DNA from: DATBVX01 sp963724625
GTDB lineage: Bacteria; Pseudomonadota; Gammaproteobacteria; Steroidobacterales; Steroidobacteraceae
Direction of reading: 5' to 3'
NCBI GenBank assembly: GCA_963724625.1
Contig: CAVRVO010000003.1
Span: forward strand, 124,001-188,000
Length of the DNA stretch: 64,000 nucleotides
Shown here: piece by piece, positions 63,596 through 64,000 of the stretch
How the letters are laid out: each line of letters begins with the position of its first letter
Position numbering within the stretch: the first letter of the stretch is position 1
The notes under the pieces: model-generated
The model's input: the letters and a program-made list of their open reading frames with translations, nothing else
Database searches by the model: none
What the model was told of the DNA's origin: nothing
Made by a program: the position numbers and the translations under genes

Positions 63596-64000
63596 TCACG
63601 TGGCACTACGCCCGGCAGCGAGGTCGATCGGCTTACCGTGCTCGGGCCGAGTCTCAGGTTGCGGGACCGCTCCGATGTGCTTCGCAAACCGGTACGGGCC
63701 GAGCAGCAGGTAAATCAGGGCGGCAATGGCCAGGCCGACGACCGTCGCCCAGATCACGACGTCATAGGAACCCGTCGCCTCGCGAATGCGGCCGGTGACG
63801 GGCGCCGCGAAACCGAACAGCAGCGCCATCAGCGCCATCTGCACTGCGAACACGGTCGTGAATGAGCGCAAGCCGAAATAGCGGGTGTGGAAGAACTGCC
63901 CCATCGGGCGATGCGCGCCGAAAGAGAAGCCGAAGAGCGCCGCGGCCATGTAGAGCAGCGTGAGGCCGCCGTGGTCGGCGGAAATGCGTGCCAGGATGAC
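63596..64000 (-). CDS. MFS transporter, C-terminal part (5' end outside window)
   Basis: 134 C-terminal residues, open at the window edge. They contain four hydrophobic segments (TLLYMAAALFGFSFGAH, FGLRSFTTVFAVQMALMALLFGFA, VVIWATVVGLAIAALIYLLL) with the loop patterns of the last helices of a major facilitator superfamily transporter, possibly an oxalate/formate-like or monocarboxylate type. Convergent with ATP-grasp protein 2, 34 bp apart. Confidence 0.7.
   Translation of the reverse strand, partial: VILARISADHGGLTLLYMAAALFGFSFGAHRPMGQFFHTRYFGLRSFTTVFAVQMALMALLFGFAAPVTGRIREATGSYDVVIWATVVGLAIAALIYLLLGPYRFAKHIGAVPQPETRPEHGKPIDLAAGRSAT

Noticed and set aside
1..64000. tRNA, rRNA, CRISPR arrays, prophage or insertion-sequence genes
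   Set aside because: No cloverleaf-like sequence, regularly spaced repeats, transposase, integrase or phage structural gene was recognised on either strand.

Overview
The window is a high-GC, gene-dense chromosomal segment from a Gram-negative bacterium, probably a gammaproteobacterium of the Steroidobacter/Nevskiales/Xanthomonadales type. The support is two TonB-dependent receptors, an OmpA-type porin, Tat-exported oxidoreductases, TPR-sulfotransferases and a complete glycogen locus. The taxonomic call is inference. I see no rRNA, tRNA, CRISPR array, phage or transposase gene.

Layout. 1-6.6 kb: a Tat epimerase (cut by the window edge), a LysR/LysE divergent pair with two matching 21-bp operators, an FMN reductase, an MFS transporter, a GST, a PilZ protein and a DUF3014 protein. 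6.8-16 kb: a MATE exporter, a GreA/GreB-like factor, an operon of carotenoid oxygenase, M14 peptidase and amine oxidase, and a Tat-subunit/GMC-oxidoreductase pair. 15.5-21.3 kb: small metabolic and envelope genes (VOC protein, cyclophilin, double GFA protein, ParB-like protein, hydrolase). 21.7-44.9 kb: an accessory island with two large TonB-dependent receptors among eight Fe(II)/2-oxoglutarate oxygenase domains (several fused to TPRs), three sulfotransferase domains (one fused to an Asp/Asn hydroxylase) and a TPR protein ending in a TonB-C-like domain. 45.2-49.5 kb: a small DUF protein, OmpA, DUF192, and a PadR plus HAAS/sensor membrane pair. 49.6-63.6 kb: glycogen metabolism (glgP, glgB, glgC, a GH57 enzyme, malQ, glgA) with two paralogous ATP-grasp proteins flanking glgA. 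The window ends in an MFS transporter fragment.

The two most unusual signals are these. (1) A family of three ~152-bp palindromic elements (6656-6809, 18484-18634, 59418-59569). Their interior blocks are conserved, while the long terminal arms differ between copies yet stay complementary within each copy. All three lie between the stop codons of convergent genes, and together they account for every long convergent spacer in the window. (2) The hydroxylase/sulfotransferase island around the TonB receptors. Both receptor genes carry the same ungapped 77-bp upstream block at the same distance from the start codon, and both have a terminator just after the stop.

At least eight genes are interrupted by apparent single-base frameshifts (MFS, GFA, TPR-oxygenase, sulfotransferase, hydroxylase-sulfotransferase fusion, second TonB receptor, OmpA, LEA14). 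In every case both halves of a recognisable family remain in adjacent frames. This density suggests indel errors in the assembly at least as much as real decay, so these genes are annotated as single interrupted loci.
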